55,703 nt of DNA from Nonomuraea sp. MG754425. GTDB lineage: Bacteria > Actinomycetota > Actinomycetes > Streptosporangiales > Streptosporangiaceae. Position numbers and translations under genes: made by a program. The stretch spans positions 1 through 55,703 of the forward strand of contig NZ_SSXE01000042.1 in the NCBI RefSeq assembly GCF_021699195.1, given 5' to 3'. This document shows positions 1 through 10,111 of this stretch, piece by piece. Position 1 is the stretch's first letter. Every line of letters begins with the position of its first letter. The notes below the pieces were generated by a model. The model saw only the letters and a program-made list of their open reading frames with translations. It did not search any database and was not told the DNA's origin.

Positions 1-2049
<2,049 letters not shown>

Positions 2050-2065
2050 GTGGTGAAACCTCCTG

Positions 2066-2944
2066 CTAACGCCGCCGGAGGCGGACCTCGAAGACGTCCC
2101 TCAGCCCGTCGCCGATGAAGTTGAAGGCGAGGACGATGAGGATGATGGCGATCCCCGGCGGGTACAGCAGCCACCAGTTGCCGCTGAAGGTGTCCGCCAG
2201 GCCGTCCGACAGCATGCCGCCCCAGTTGGCGGCGGGCGGCGGCACGCCCAGGCCGAGGAAGGACAGGTAGGCCACGTACAGGATCGCGTCGGCGACCTGG
2301 AAGGTGGCGTTGACGATCACCGTGCCGATGGCGTTGGGGATGATGTGCCGGCGCACGGCGCGCCCGCCGGTGCCGCCCATGCCGCGCATCGCCACGACGT
2401 ACTCGCGGGTGCGCAGGGTGAGCGCCTCGCCGCGGACCAGCCGGGCGGGGCCGAGCCAGGCGAAGGCGCCGATGATGACGATGAGCATCGGCACCGTGGG
2501 CGTCACGATCGCGGCCATGAGCATGAACAGGAACAGCGCGGGGATCGACATCATGGCGTCGACCACCCGCATCATGATCGCGTCCACCCAGCTTCCCGCG
2601 AACCCGGCGACGGCCCCCCACACGGTGCCCACGACGGTGGCCAGCAGGCCGGCGGCGAGCCCGACCACGATGGAGGTCTGGCCGCCGAGCATCATGCGGC
2701 CGAGCTGGTCGTAGCCGACGCCGTCGGTGCCGAGCGGGTGCCCGTCCACGCCGGGGGCGAGGTAGACCTTGGTCAGGTCGGTGTGCACCTGGTCGGTCTG
2801 GTAGAACAGCGGGCCGAGGAAGGAGAAGGCCGCGAGCAGCACGAACAGGCCCACGCCGACCAGGGCGAGCCGGTTCTCGCGGAAGACCTCCAGGCCCTGA
2901 CGCCACATCCCGCGGACGGGCGCGTCCTCGTGCTCGGTGGTCAT
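2066..2944 (-). CDS. Peptide ABC transporter permease, DppC/OppC type
   Basis: Inner-membrane permease subunit of the peptide importer. The 292-residue protein has a short cytoplasmic N-terminus, one membrane helix, a large external loop (FLGPLFYQTDQVHTDL, then HPLGTDGVGYDQLGRMM, a hallmark of the DppC family), then about five more helices. The EAA loop that docks on the ATPase is visible around EALTLRTREYVVAMRGMGG. I chose the ATG that overlaps the stop of the upstream permease (ATGA), which implies translational coupling. A longer upstream extension of the frame runs antisense-like through the other permease and is not credible. Confidence 0.93.
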   Translation of the reverse strand: MTTEHEDAPVRGMWRQGLEVFRENRLALVGVGLFVLLAAFSFLGPLFYQTDQVHTDLTKVYLAPGVDGHPLGTDGVGYDQLGRMMLGGQTSIVVGLAAGLLATVVGTVWGAVAGFAGSWVDAIMMRVVDAMMSIPALFLFMLMAAIVTPTVPMLIVIIGAFAWLGPARLVRGEALTLRTREYVVAMRGMGGTGGRAVRRHIIPNAIGTVIVNATFQVADAILYVAYLSFLGLGVPPPAANWGGMLSDGLADTFSGNWWLLYPPGIAIILIVLAFNFIGDGLRDVFEVRLRRR

Positions 2945-3900
2945 GAGCGTCCCGCCCTGAGTCGTACGCGCGGATCGACCGCGGCGTACAGCACGTCGGC
3001 GACCAGCGCGCCGAGCACGGTCGCCACCGAGATCAGCAGGGTGACGCCGAGCAGGATCGGGTAGTCCCGCTTGAGCGCCGCCTGCCAGAACAGCAGCCCC
3101 ATGCCCGGGTAGTTGAACAGCCGCTCGACCACGAGGGCGCCGCTGAACAGCGCGGGCAGGTACATGCCGAGCAGGGTGATGACGGGGAACAGGCCGTTGC
3201 GCAGCGTGTGCCCGACGATCACCCGGCTCTCCGGCAGGCCCTTGCTGCGGGCCGTGCGCACGTAGTTCTCGTTCAGGTTGTCCACCATGGACGAGCGGAC
3301 GTAGCGGGAGTAGACCGCGACGGTGAGGATCGTCAGCGTGAGCGTGGGCAGCACCAGCCCGGCGGGGTCGGCCAGCACCTCCGCGAGGGTGAAGCCCTGC
3401 GGGGCCTCGGGCGGCAGCACCGGCCACACCTGGGAGAACAGAATGATCATCATGAGGCCCATGAAGAAGATCGGCGTCGCGTAGGCCAGCAGGGTCAGCC
3501 CGTTGATGGTGTAGTCGGGCCAGCGGTTGCGCCGCACGGCCTGCACGACGCCGAGCGGGACGGCCACGACGACCGCGAGCAGCGTCGAGGCCAGCGACAG
3601 CAGGGCGGTCTTGGGCAGCCGCTGCCCGATGGCCTCGGCCACCGACTGGTTGAGCTGGAAGGAGTAGCCCAGGTCACCCTGGACCAGCCGCCGCAGGTAC
3701 AGCGCGTACTGTTCCCACAGCGGCCGGTCGTACCCCATCTCGTGGTCGAAGGCGGCGATCTGCTGGAGCGTCGCCTCCTTGCCCAGGATGGCCCGCGCCG
3801 CGCCTCCTGGCAGCAGGTGCAGGATCACGAACGTGATCAGTGTCACCAGGATCACGATGACCAGGGCCTGGCCCAGGCGCGTGAGGAGGTACCGGGTCAA
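2941..3900 (-). CDS. Peptide ABC transporter permease, DppB/OppB type
   Basis: Inner-membrane permease partner of the DppC-like subunit. The 319-residue protein has six predicted membrane helices, beginning with a long N-terminal one (ALVIVILVTLITFVILHLL). The external region PLWEQYALYLRRLVQGDLG is characteristic of DppB. The EAA loop is NENYVRTARSKGLPESRVI. The start is TTG, only 3 nt after the binding-protein stop codon. Its own TGA overlaps the next ATG. The order SBP, DppB, DppC, ATPases is the standard one for this importer class. The ligand cannot be deduced from the permeases. Confidence 0.93.
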   Translation of the reverse strand: MTRYLLTRLGQALVIVILVTLITFVILHLLPGGAARAILGKEATLQQIAAFDHEMGYDRPLWEQYALYLRRLVQGDLGYSFQLNQSVAEAIGQRLPKTALLSLASTLLAVVVAVPLGVVQAVRRNRWPDYTINGLTLLAYATPIFFMGLMMIILFSQVWPVLPPEAPQGFTLAEVLADPAGLVLPTLTLTILTVAVYSRYVRSSMVDNLNENYVRTARSKGLPESRVIVGHTLRNGLFPVITLLGMYLPALFSGALVVERLFNYPGMGLLFWQAALKRDYPILLGVTLLISVATVLGALVADVLYAAVDPRVRLRAGRS

Positions 3901-3903
3901 CGG

Positions 3904-5643
3904 TCAGCTCTTCCAGGACCAGTCTTGGAAGTACATGAGGTTCATCGGGTCCTGCGGCTCGACGCCTTCCAGGCCCGACTTGTACGCCGAGATCTGGTAG
4001 ACGGGGTTGGGCATCCAGAGCACCGGCAGGTCCTTGGCCAGGAAGTCGTTGTACTCCTGCAGGGCCCCGGCGTCGGTGGAGAACTGCGCCTTGTCGATCA
4101 GCTCGTCCGCCTCGGGGTTGCTGTAGCTGCCGAGGTTGACGGGGGCGTCGGTCTGGAACAGGCGCTCGCCGGAGGCGAAGGCCGGGTAGTACCAGCTTCC
4201 CTGGGAGCCGAAGAACGACATGTCCCAGTCACACTTGGACTCCTGCGGCTTGCAGGCCGGGGTGACCGCGACGGAGTCGGGCACCTCCTTGATGGTGAGC
4301 TGCACGCCGAGCTTGGCCATCGCCGACTTGATCTCGGCGAACATCTTGGTGGTCGCGGCGAAGCCCGACTGACTGGTGACGGTGAAGCTGAGCGGGGTGT
4401 CCTTGGCGATGCCCGTGCCGCACAGCGCGGGGTCGGCGCAGGTGCTCTGCCCGTCGGGCGTCACCTTCCAGCCGTGGCTCTCCAGCAGTTGCCGGGCCTT
4501 TTCCGGGTCGAAGGGGTAGGCGCAGCCCTGGCCGCCGGGGGTGCCGGGCTTGGCCGGGACCGGGCCGCAGGTCGGCGAGGCCATGTCGGACCAGATGACC
4601 TTGCTGATGGTGGGCTGGTCGATGAGCATCTGCAGCGCCTGGCGCAGGTACGGCTGCTTGAACAGCACGCCGCTCTTCGGGTTGTTGAAGTTGAGCTGGA
4701 GGTAGGTGATCGACCAGCCGTACCAGGGGGAGACCCGGTAGTCCTTCGACTCCAGGTAGCTCTTCTGCGACAGGTTGGCCGGCGGGATGTAGCCGTAGTC
4801 GATCTGGCCGGCGCGCAGCACGTTGAACTCGGCGTCGTCGCCGGTGAACGGGCGCAGCACGATCTTGTTCAGCTTCGGCTTGTCCGGCCCGGAGTAGGCG
4901 TCCTGCTTGGCCAGGACGACCTCGCCGCTGGGCACGTAGCTGTCCAGCTTCCAGGGGCCGCTGGTGGTCTTCCACAGCGGGTTGGTGGCGTAGGACTTGG
5001 GGTCCTTGGAGGCGGCGGTCAGCTCGTCGAAGGTCTTCTCGGCGTCGCCGCCCTTGTCCCAGGCGTGCTGGGGCAGCGGCACGATGCGGTTGAGCTGGTT
5101 GCCGGTGAACCAGGCGGTGTTGTACGCCTTCTTGGTGGTCAGGGAGAAGGTCTTGTCGTCCTTGACCTCGAAGGCGGAGATGTTGTCGGGGAAGCCGCCG
5201 GGCCGGTAGGAGGCCCACTTGTCCTTGTTGGCGGTGACGAGGTCCCACCAGAACCGGACGTCCTTCGTGGTGATCGGCTTGCCGTCGGACCAGGTGTTGT
5301 CCTTGAGCGTGATGCTCAGCGTCCTGCCCTCGTCGCTGACGACGGGCGGCTCCGCCAGGGAGCGCTCGGGGTTGATGTTGTCGGTGCTGGTGCCGTCGAG
5401 CTGGTAGCTGTACAGCTTGCGGTACAGGGCGGTGCTGAAGATCTCGTTCTCGCCCTGGGTGAAGCCGGGGGCCGAGATCGGCAGGATCCAGTTCGGCGTG
5501 CGGAGGGCCACGGTCGCGGTGTCCTTGCCCTGCGCGCCACCGCCGCCGCCCTGCTGTGCGCCGCCGCCGGCGCCCGCGCTGCAGGCGGTCAGTCCGAGCC
5601 CGATGGCCACCACGCCGCACACGATGCGGGTTCTCGTCCCCAT
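3904..5643 (-). CDS. Peptide ABC transporter substrate-binding lipoprotein (SBP family 5)
   Basis: Extracellular solute receptor for the importer. The 579-residue protein starts at an ATG preceded by GAGGAGAAAC. It has a lipoprotein signal peptide with lipobox LTAC (Cys at about residue 21), followed by a Gly/Ala-rich flexible stretch. The rest has the family-5 pattern: ERSLAEPPVVSDEGRTLSITL, then DNTWSDGKPITTKDVRFWWD, and a C-terminal QEYNDFLAKDLPVLWMPNP. It is the first gene of a four-gene minus-strand operon and is divergent from a ROK regulator. Such receptors bind short peptides, nickel or glycans; nothing in the sequence fixes the ligand. Confidence 0.93.
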   Translation of the reverse strand: MGTRTRIVCGVVAIGLGLTACSAGAGGGAQQGGGGGAQGKDTATVALRTPNWILPISAPGFTQGENEIFSTALYRKLYSYQLDGTSTDNINPERSLAEPPVVSDEGRTLSITLKDNTWSDGKPITTKDVRFWWDLVTANKDKWASYRPGGFPDNISAFEVKDDKTFSLTTKKAYNTAWFTGNQLNRIVPLPQHAWDKGGDAEKTFDELTAASKDPKSYATNPLWKTTSGPWKLDSYVPSGEVVLAKQDAYSGPDKPKLNKIVLRPFTGDDAEFNVLRAGQIDYGYIPPANLSQKSYLESKDYRVSPWYGWSITYLQLNFNNPKSGVLFKQPYLRQALQMLIDQPTISKVIWSDMASPTCGPVPAKPGTPGGQGCAYPFDPEKARQLLESHGWKVTPDGQSTCADPALCGTGIAKDTPLSFTVTSQSGFAATTKMFAEIKSAMAKLGVQLTIKEVPDSVAVTPACKPQESKCDWDMSFFGSQGSWYYPAFASGERLFQTDAPVNLGSYSNPEADELIDKAQFSTDAGALQEYNDFLAKDLPVLWMPNPVYQISAYKSGLEGVEPQDPMNLMYFQDWSWKS

Positions 5644-5696
5644 GTTTCTCCTCGTCGAGACGCGGGTGCGCCCGTTATGGGCCGTTCAGTCCGGAG

Positions 5697-5725
5697 AATG
5701 TATAGAGAAGCAAGTAGTAAGTCAA
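5697..5725 (-). promoter_or_regulatory. Promoter of the peptide-transporter operon
   Basis: On the minus strand a TTGACT (-35) is followed after exactly 17 bp by TACATT (-10); an overlapping TATACA is also present. This sits about 50 nt upstream of the binding-protein ATG, in an unusually AT-rich patch for this genome. The match to the sigma70/HrdB consensus is good. No transcription start is proven. Confidence 0.6.
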
Positions 5726-5741
5726 TGCGAAAAATCGACTT
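5719..5741. promoter_or_regulatory. Possible ROK-repressor operator
   Basis: AAGTC and GACTT form an inverted repeat with a 13-nt AT-rich centre, directly over the -35 element of the transporter promoter and between the divergent transporter and ROK genes. ROK/NagC-type regulators bind AT-rich imperfect palindromes. The arms are short, so this is a suggestion only. Confidence 0.3.
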
Positions 5742-5864
5742 TGTTCAGCCCACTTATTTCGCGGTAGAGTCCGCGGCGAAGGCGACTGGTCGGTGATCGT
5801 CTTCTTCGCCCATGATGGGCACCAGTCGTGTTCAGCCGGTTCGTGTTCTCACGGAGGGAGAGGC

Positions 5865-7022
5865 ATGTCGGAGCCCGCCAATCTGCGCGAGCAGGCGCTC
5901 AGCCTGCTGGCCAGTGGCAAGGCCGTCTCCCGCGCCGACCTGGTGGAGATCCTTCAGGTGGCCCCCTCGACGGTCTCCAGCGTGGTGCGCCGCCTGCTGG
6001 AGGAGGGCACGATCCTGGAGGAGGGCGTCGGCGCCTCCACCGGCGGACGCCGCCCGCGGATCCTGCGCCTGCGCGAGGACGGCGGCGTCTACGCCGTCGC
6101 CGAACTCGGCGGCGGCCACGCCCGCGTCGGCCTGTGCTCGCCCTCCGGGGCGCTGCTGACGGCCGAGGAGTTCGCCGTCGACATAGGAGCCGGCCCCAAG
6201 GCGATCTTCGACGACGTCACCGAGGGCTTCGACCGCGTCCGGGCCGCCCACGCGCCCGGCCGGCGGCTGCTGGCCGTCGGCATGGCCCTGCCCGGCCCCG
6301 TGGACTTCCCGCACGGACGCCTCATCGGCCCGGCCCGCATGCCGGGCTGGAGCGGGTACGACGTCCAGAACGACCTGGCCGACCGCTTCGGGGTCACCGC
6401 CGTGGTCGACAACGACGCCAAGGCCGCCGCGATCGGCGAGCACGTCACCCGCCGCGAGAGCGGCGACATGATCTACGTCAAGGCCGGCACCGGCATCGGC
6501 GGCTGCCTGGTCAGCGGCTCCCAGATCTACCGCGGCGGGCGCGGCCTCAGCGGCGACCTCACCCACGTGCGCGTGGCCGACAGCGGCGAGCGCGAATGCT
6601 CCTGCGGCAGCCGCGGCTGCCTGGAGACCGCCGCCAGCGGGGCCGCGCTCGTCCGCGAGCTGGCCGGGCGCGGCCTGCCCGTGGCCAGCACGCGCGACGT
6701 CGTGGCCGCCACCGTCAACGCCGACCCGGCCGTGGTGACCCTGGTGCGCCACGCGGGCCGGCTGCTGGGCGTCGCGCTGTCGGGCCTGGTCAACTTCCTC
6801 AACCCCGACAGCGTCGTCATCGGCGGCGCCCTGTCCAGCCTCGACGTCTACGTGGCCGCCGTCAAAGGCGTGCTCTACGAGCGCTGCCTGCCGCCGCTGA
6901 CCCAGTCGCTGATCATCGAGGCGAGTGTCGCCGGGCCCGACGCGGCCCTCGCCGGGCTCGGCCACCTCCTGCGCGAGACGGCCGGCGTCCACCCCGCACA
7001 ACCCGCCCGTTGCCCCTCGTAA
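5865..7022 (+). CDS. ROK-family transcriptional repressor
   Basis: DNA-binding regulator of the NagC/Mlc/XylR type with a sugar-kinase-like fold. Residues 1-65 form a winged helix-turn-helix (LREQALSLLASG, SRADLVEILQVAPSTVSSVVRRLLEEG). The ROK domain follows with VDNDAKAAAIGEH, the glycine-rich KAGTGIGGCLV and the zinc motif CSCGSRGCLE. Length (385 residues) is normal. I chose the ATG behind GGAGGGAGAGGC rather than an in-frame ATG 72 nt upstream that lacks a ribosome site. It is divergent from the peptide transporter and lies 33 nt before the M81 peptidase gene, so it probably controls both, with an amino-sugar or glycan-derived ligand possible. Confidence 0.9.
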   Translation: MSEPANLREQALSLLASGKAVSRADLVEILQVAPSTVSSVVRRLLEEGTILEEGVGASTGGRRPRILRLREDGGVYAVAELGGGHARVGLCSPSGALLTAEEFAVDIGAGPKAIFDDVTEGFDRVRAAHAPGRRLLAVGMALPGPVDFPHGRLIGPARMPGWSGYDVQNDLADRFGVTAVVDNDAKAAAIGEHVTRRESGDMIYVKAGTGIGGCLVSGSQIYRGGRGLSGDLTHVRVADSGERECSCGSRGCLETAASGAALVRELAGRGLPVASTRDVVAATVNADPAVVTLVRHAGRLLGVALSGLVNFLNPDSVVIGGALSSLDVYVAAVKGVLYERCLPPLTQSLIIEASVAGPDAALAGLGHLLRETAGVHPAQPARCPS

Positions 7023-7055
7023 CGCTCGTTCGCCGACCCCGGAGAAAGCACCAGC

Positions 7056-8513
7056 GTGTCCACCACTTCGTCTCTGCGCATCGCCGTCTGCGGCGTGCAC
7101 ATCGAGTCCAGCACCTTCTCGCCGCACCTGAGCGGCGCCGCCGACTTCGCGGTCACCCGCGGCCAGGCCCTGCTCGGCCGCTACGACTGGCTCGGCGAGC
7201 CGTGGGCGGCCGGCGTGGAGTGGGTGCCGCTCGTCCACGCCCGCGCGCTGCCCGGCGGAGCGGTCGAACCGGCCGCCTACGACGCCTGGCGGGACGAGAT
7301 CGTCCGCGGCCTGGCCGACGGGCCGTTCGACGGGGTGCTGCTGGACATCCACGGCGCGATGAGCGTCGTCGGCCGCGAGGACGCCGAAGGCGACCTGGTC
7401 ACCGCCGTCCGCGCCGCGATCGGCCCGCGGCCGCTGGTGTCGGCCGCGATGGACCTGCACGGCAACGTCTCCCCCACCCTGTTCGCCGGCTGCGACCTGC
7501 TGACCTGCTACCGCACCGCGCCCCACGTGGACGTCTGGGAGACGCGCGAGCGCGCCGCCCGCAACCTCGTCGAGGCCCTGCGCCGTGGCGGGCGTCCGCA
7601 CAAGGCGCTGGTCCACGTGCCGATCCTGCTGCCCGGCGAGATGACCAGCACCCGCGTCGAGCCCGCCCGCGGCCTGTACGCCCGCATCCCCGCCGTCGAG
7701 GCCCGGCCGGGCGTGATCGACGCGGCGATCTGGATCGGCTTCGCCTGGGCCGACGAGCCGCGCTGCACCGGCGCGGTGGTGGCCACCGGCACCGACGCCG
7801 GCGCGACCGAGCGGGCCGCGCGGGAACTGGCCCAGGCGTTCTGGGACGCGCGCGACGACTTCGCCTTCGTGGCGCCCACCGGCTCCATGGACGAGTGCCT
7901 GGACGCGGCGCTCGCGCAGGGCGCGGCCCGGCCGTACTTCATCAGCGACTCCGGCGACAACCCGGGCGCGGGCGGCGCCGACGACGTCACCTACGCGCTG
8001 GAACGCATGCTGGCCAGGCCCGGGATCCGCGACGGCTCGGTGCGCGCCGTCTACGCCTCCCTGTTCGACCCGGAGACGGTGGCGCGCATCGGGCACCTGC
8101 CGATCGGCACGCCGGTCAGCGTGCGCGCCGGGGGCCGTCTCGACGCGCGTGCGCCGGGGCCGTTGCTGCTGGAGGGGACGCTGGAGGCGCTGGCCGACGA
8201 CCCGGACGGCGGGCGGGTGGCCAGCGTGCGGATCGGCGGGCTGAGCGTCTTCCTGACCTCGCGCCGGATGCAGTACCGGCTGCTGGAGTCGTACCGGCGG
8301 CTGGGGGTGGAGGCCGGCGGGGCCGACGTGGTCACGGTCAAGATCGGGTATCTGGAGCCGGAGCTGTTCGAGGCGGCGGCCGGGTGGATGCTCGCGCTCA
8401 CGCCGGGGGGCGTGGATCAGGACCTGCACCGGCTGCCGTACCGGAACCTGCGGCGGCCGATCTTCCCCCTGGACCCGGTCGCCGCCCTCGACCTCGCCCC
8501 GCGCCGTTCCTGA
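7056..8513 (+). CDS. M81 family metallopeptidase (MlrC/microcystinase-like)
   Basis: A zinc-dependent hydrolase of the family named after microcystin-degrading MlrC. The 485-residue protein shows the family landmarks in order: GVHIESSTFSPH near the N-terminus, LLDIHGAM with a following ED-EGD, AAMDLHGNVSP, and the central DSGDNPGAGGADD. A C-terminal MlrC domain follows. The GTG start is preceded by GGAGAAAG. Proteins of this family often sit beside peptide or amino-acid importers, as here, suggesting that an imported peptide-like compound is opened in the cytoplasm. The substrate is unknown. The stop codon lies inside a threefold 18-bp tandem repeat. Confidence 0.85.
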   Translation: MSTTSSLRIAVCGVHIESSTFSPHLSGAADFAVTRGQALLGRYDWLGEPWAAGVEWVPLVHARALPGGAVEPAAYDAWRDEIVRGLADGPFDGVLLDIHGAMSVVGREDAEGDLVTAVRAAIGPRPLVSAAMDLHGNVSPTLFAGCDLLTCYRTAPHVDVWETRERAARNLVEALRRGGRPHKALVHVPILLPGEMTSTRVEPARGLYARIPAVEARPGVIDAAIWIGFAWADEPRCTGAVVATGTDAGATERAARELAQAFWDARDDFAFVAPTGSMDECLDAALAQGAARPYFISDSGDNPGAGGADDVTYALERMLARPGIRDGSVRAVYASLFDPETVARIGHLPIGTPVSVRAGGRLDARAPGPLLLEGTLEALADDPDGGRVASVRIGGLSVFLTSRRMQYRLLESYRRLGVEAGGADVVTVKIGYLEPELFEAAAGWMLALTPGGVDQDLHRLPYRNLRRPIFPLDPVAALDLAPRRS

Positions 8514-8557
8514 GCACCTGACCGTTCCTGAGCACCTGACCGTTCCTGAGCACCTGA
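8504..8557. repeat. Three tandem copies of an 18-bp unit at the M81 stop codon
   Basis: The unit CCGTTCCTGAGCACCTGA occurs three times head to tail without mismatch. The first copy contains the stop codon of the peptidase gene; the others lie just downstream, before a strong hairpin. It looks like replication slippage. No function is evident. Confidence 0.9.
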
Positions 8558-8578
8558 CGGGCACCCCCGCAATCACCA

Positions 8579-8633
8579 GGGCCGCCCCCGGAGCGCACAC
8601 CTTCCTACCGGTGCGCGGTCCGCGGGGCGGCCC
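8579..8633 (+). terminator. Terminator hairpin after the M81 gene
   Basis: GGGCCGCCCC pairs perfectly with GGGGCGGCCC 35 nt further on, and within that loop GCGCAC pairs with GTGCGC. The hairpin is followed by a T-containing stretch. It sits between the end of the peptidase gene and a gene on the opposite strand, so it probably ends the ROK-M81 transcript. Confidence 0.75.
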
Positions 8634-8659
8634 GTTCTTCGTGTTGCGAGGGGTTAGGT

Positions 8660-8698
8660 GTGGGGCGACGGGCGGCCTGGCACGCTAACGCGCCCCAC
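8660..8698 (-). terminator. Hairpin after the small secreted protein gene
   Basis: GTGGGGCG pairs with CGCCCCAC across a 23-nt loop, 14 nt beyond the stop codon of the minus-strand small secreted protein. This is a plausible factor-independent terminator of the weak actinobacterial kind without a U-tract. Confidence 0.5.
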
Positions 8699-8711
8699 CA
8701 GGCAGGACGGC

Positions 8712-9002
8712 TTACTGGTAGGCCAGCGCGTCCAGCCTGTCCGCCTCGAGGGTGTCGCCGAAGTACTCGCCGGCTTCCCGCATGTGGCGGTGTCGGTCAA
8801 CATCGACCTTGACCTTGATGTCGCACTTGACGTCGACGCGGACGTGGGCTGACCTGTCGACCGGACCGGTGCTGCACACCGTGATCCTGTTGGTCGGCTG
8901 GTGGTGGTCATCGGCCAGCGCCGCACCGGAAGCCGTGATAGCTCCGGCCGCGAGCAGGGCGGCCGCGACCGCGCATGCCCCACCCATCTGACGTGCCTTC
9001 AT
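8712..9002 (-). CDS. Small secreted protein of unknown function
   Basis: A 96-residue protein with a clear Sec signal peptide: KARQ, a hydrophobic AVAALLAAGAITASGAALA, and cleavage before DDHHQ. The mature part is about 66 residues, rich in Asp, Arg, His and Val with an alternating pattern (VRVDVKCDIKVKVDVDRHRH) that suggests beta strands. It has two cysteines that could form a disulfide. The ATG is preceded by GAGGAGCGCAAC. It stands alone between two terminators. I do not recognise the family. A small exported structural or metal-binding protein would fit, but this is not demonstrated. Confidence 0.7.
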   Translation of the reverse strand: MKARQMGGACAVAAALLAAGAITASGAALADDHHQPTNRITVCSTGPVDRSAHVRVDVKCDIKVKVDVDRHRHMREAGEYFGDTLEADRLDALAYQ

Positions 9003-9196
9003 GTTGCGCTCCTCTATTTCCCTGAGATCCGATCTGGTTCGATCGGAGTCACAGAGAGTCTTATTCCAGCTACTCTCGGTAGCTATGCAGCCTCATATCC
9101 CTGCATATCGGCAAGGTCCCTCCATGGGCTTATTTGATCCACTTCGCCGTTTCCAGCGCAGTTTTCACCGCGCCACGCCGGATGCCGACGCACGAT

Positions 9197-9210
9197 TGTT
9201 ATCGCTAACA
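9197..9210. promoter_or_regulatory. LacI-family operator-like palindrome 1
   Basis: TGTTATCGCTAACA has perfect 5-bp arms (TGTTA/TAACA) around a CG centre, the classic 14-bp form of actinobacterial LacI/GalR operators. A second copy lies 99 bp downstream. No intact LacI gene is adjacent, only a C-terminal fragment. Confidence 0.6.
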
Positions 9211-9295
9211 GACAATGCTTGGCGATGCCCGGCTTTCGCCCGCCCAAGAGCAGCTCAGAGTGTCCGGTGATCAAAAACAGCGGGCCGCCACCGAC

Positions 9296-9309
9296 TGTTA
9301 GCGTTATCA
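9296..9309. promoter_or_regulatory. LacI-family operator-like palindrome 2
   Basis: TGTTAGCGTTATCA is nearly the reverse complement of the upstream palindrome (centre GCG, arms TGTTA/TATCA) and lies 38 bp before a translation start. The pair looks like the operators of a former sugar-uptake promoter. Confidence 0.55.
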
Positions 9310-9346
9310 ATTCTCGGGACGCGGACGGTGATTTCGAGGGGAGACC

Positions 9347-9579
9347 ATGAGAGAGCAGGCGCAACCGATTCGCACAACGCAGCAGCGCACGGCGATGGCC
9401 GCAGCCGCCGCCGCACCACGGCCCGGCCCGGCCACAAAAGAATGGGCCGCCGCGCCGTCGAATCGCTGCTCGGGCTGATCGACGGCGACGGCGGCACGCT
9501 CGACGCCGGCCCGGAGGGCACGTCGCAGGTGGTCCCCGCGCTGGTGCGCCGGGCGGGCACCGCGCCGGCGCCGGACTGA
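9347..9579 (+). pseudogene. Gene-start remnant joined to a LacI-family C-terminal fragment
   Basis: An ATG with a strong ribosome site opens a frame (MREQAQPIRTTQQR...) of about 43 codons that stops soon after. From about base 9436 a different frame, ending in TGA at 9577-9579, reads KRMGRRAVESLLGLIDGDG, then VVPALVRRAGTAP. This matches the usual ending of LacI-family sugar repressors (MGRRAVELLL..IDG....LVVRxST). The two parts cannot make one sensible protein, so I read this as a deletion junction: the start of a sugar-operon gene fused to the tail of its repressor. The two operator palindromes upstream support this. The first gene's identity is unknown. Confidence 0.55.
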
Positions 9580-9604
9580 TCCCGGCCGGCCGCCGGCGGG
9601 GCCG

Positions 9605-10066
9605 TCACAGCGCGAGCCCGATGAGGCCGCAGTTGATGACCAGGGCCAGGGCCGACAGCGCGGTGCGCACCCGGTTCCAGGCGCCCCAGCGGCGGCGCGG
9701 GTCCTGCGCCGCGAAGTCCGCCGGCAGGTTGTCCGGGTCGAGGTCGCGCACCCACTTGTTCACCGGCACGTTCTGCGTCAGCGAGATCGCGATCGTGATC
9801 AGGCAGAGGGCGGCGGCCACCAGGTACAGGGCCCGCGCCGCCGCGCTCTGCGTGAGCAGGGCGAGCGCCACGTCACCCAGCGTGGTGATCAGGAAGCACG
9901 CGGGCATGAACGGGTCGTAACGGGTGGAGAAGAACGCGTGCGCATGCACGTAGCGGTCCGGCGGCAGGCTGGCCAGCAACGGCCAGCCGCCGAGCTGGGT
10001 GCCCAGGAGCACCCCGGCGGACAAGCCGTTGGCCAGTAGGACGAGCGAGACGACGATCTCCAGCAC
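9605..10066 (-). CDS. DUF1772 (anthrone-oxygenase-like) membrane protein, copy A
   Basis: A 153-residue integral membrane protein with four hydrophobic segments (at residues 2-20, about 55-75, 78-98 and 135-152). The conserved DUF1772 motif VPVNKWVRDLDPDNLP lies between helices three and four, followed by a WxxxNRVRT-type segment. The family includes fungal anthrone oxygenases that form anthraquinones from anthrones. A role in quinone formation or another ring oxidation is therefore reasonable but inferred. The start is GTG behind GGAGGGGCCC. It is the last gene of the ACP/aromatase operon. A paralogue lies about 0.9 kb upstream in the same operon. Confidence 0.8.
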   Translation of the reverse strand: MLEIVVSLVLLANGLSAGVLLGTQLGGWPLLASLPPDRYVHAHAFFSTRYDPFMPACFLITTLGDVALALLTQSAAARALYLVAAALCLITIAISLTQNVPVNKWVRDLDPDNLPADFAAQDPRRRWGAWNRVRTALSALALVINCGLIGLAL

Positions 10067-10111
10067 GGGCCCCTCCAGTCAGCCTGCCACGAACGCACGA
10101 TCCGACACCGC

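Larger units (their letters stand above)
9003..9346. other. Intergenic region of lower GC with two LacI-type operators
   Basis: No credible gene is seen. The stretch is less GC-rich than its surroundings. It holds the promoter of the small secreted protein and two 14-bp palindromes of LacI/GalR-operator form, described separately. A good ribosome site (GAGGGGAGACC) ends it, in front of an ATG. Confidence 0.6.

Noticed and set aside
3208..5796. An 862-codon plus-strand open frame
   Set aside because: It is antisense to the DppB and binding-protein genes; high GC keeps the opposite frame open. No ribosome site or motif.
5828..8600. Very long open frames on both strands over the ROK and M81 genes
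   Set aside because: Both are shadows of the two recognised plus-strand genes. Their products are low-complexity and span two genes and the intergenic region.
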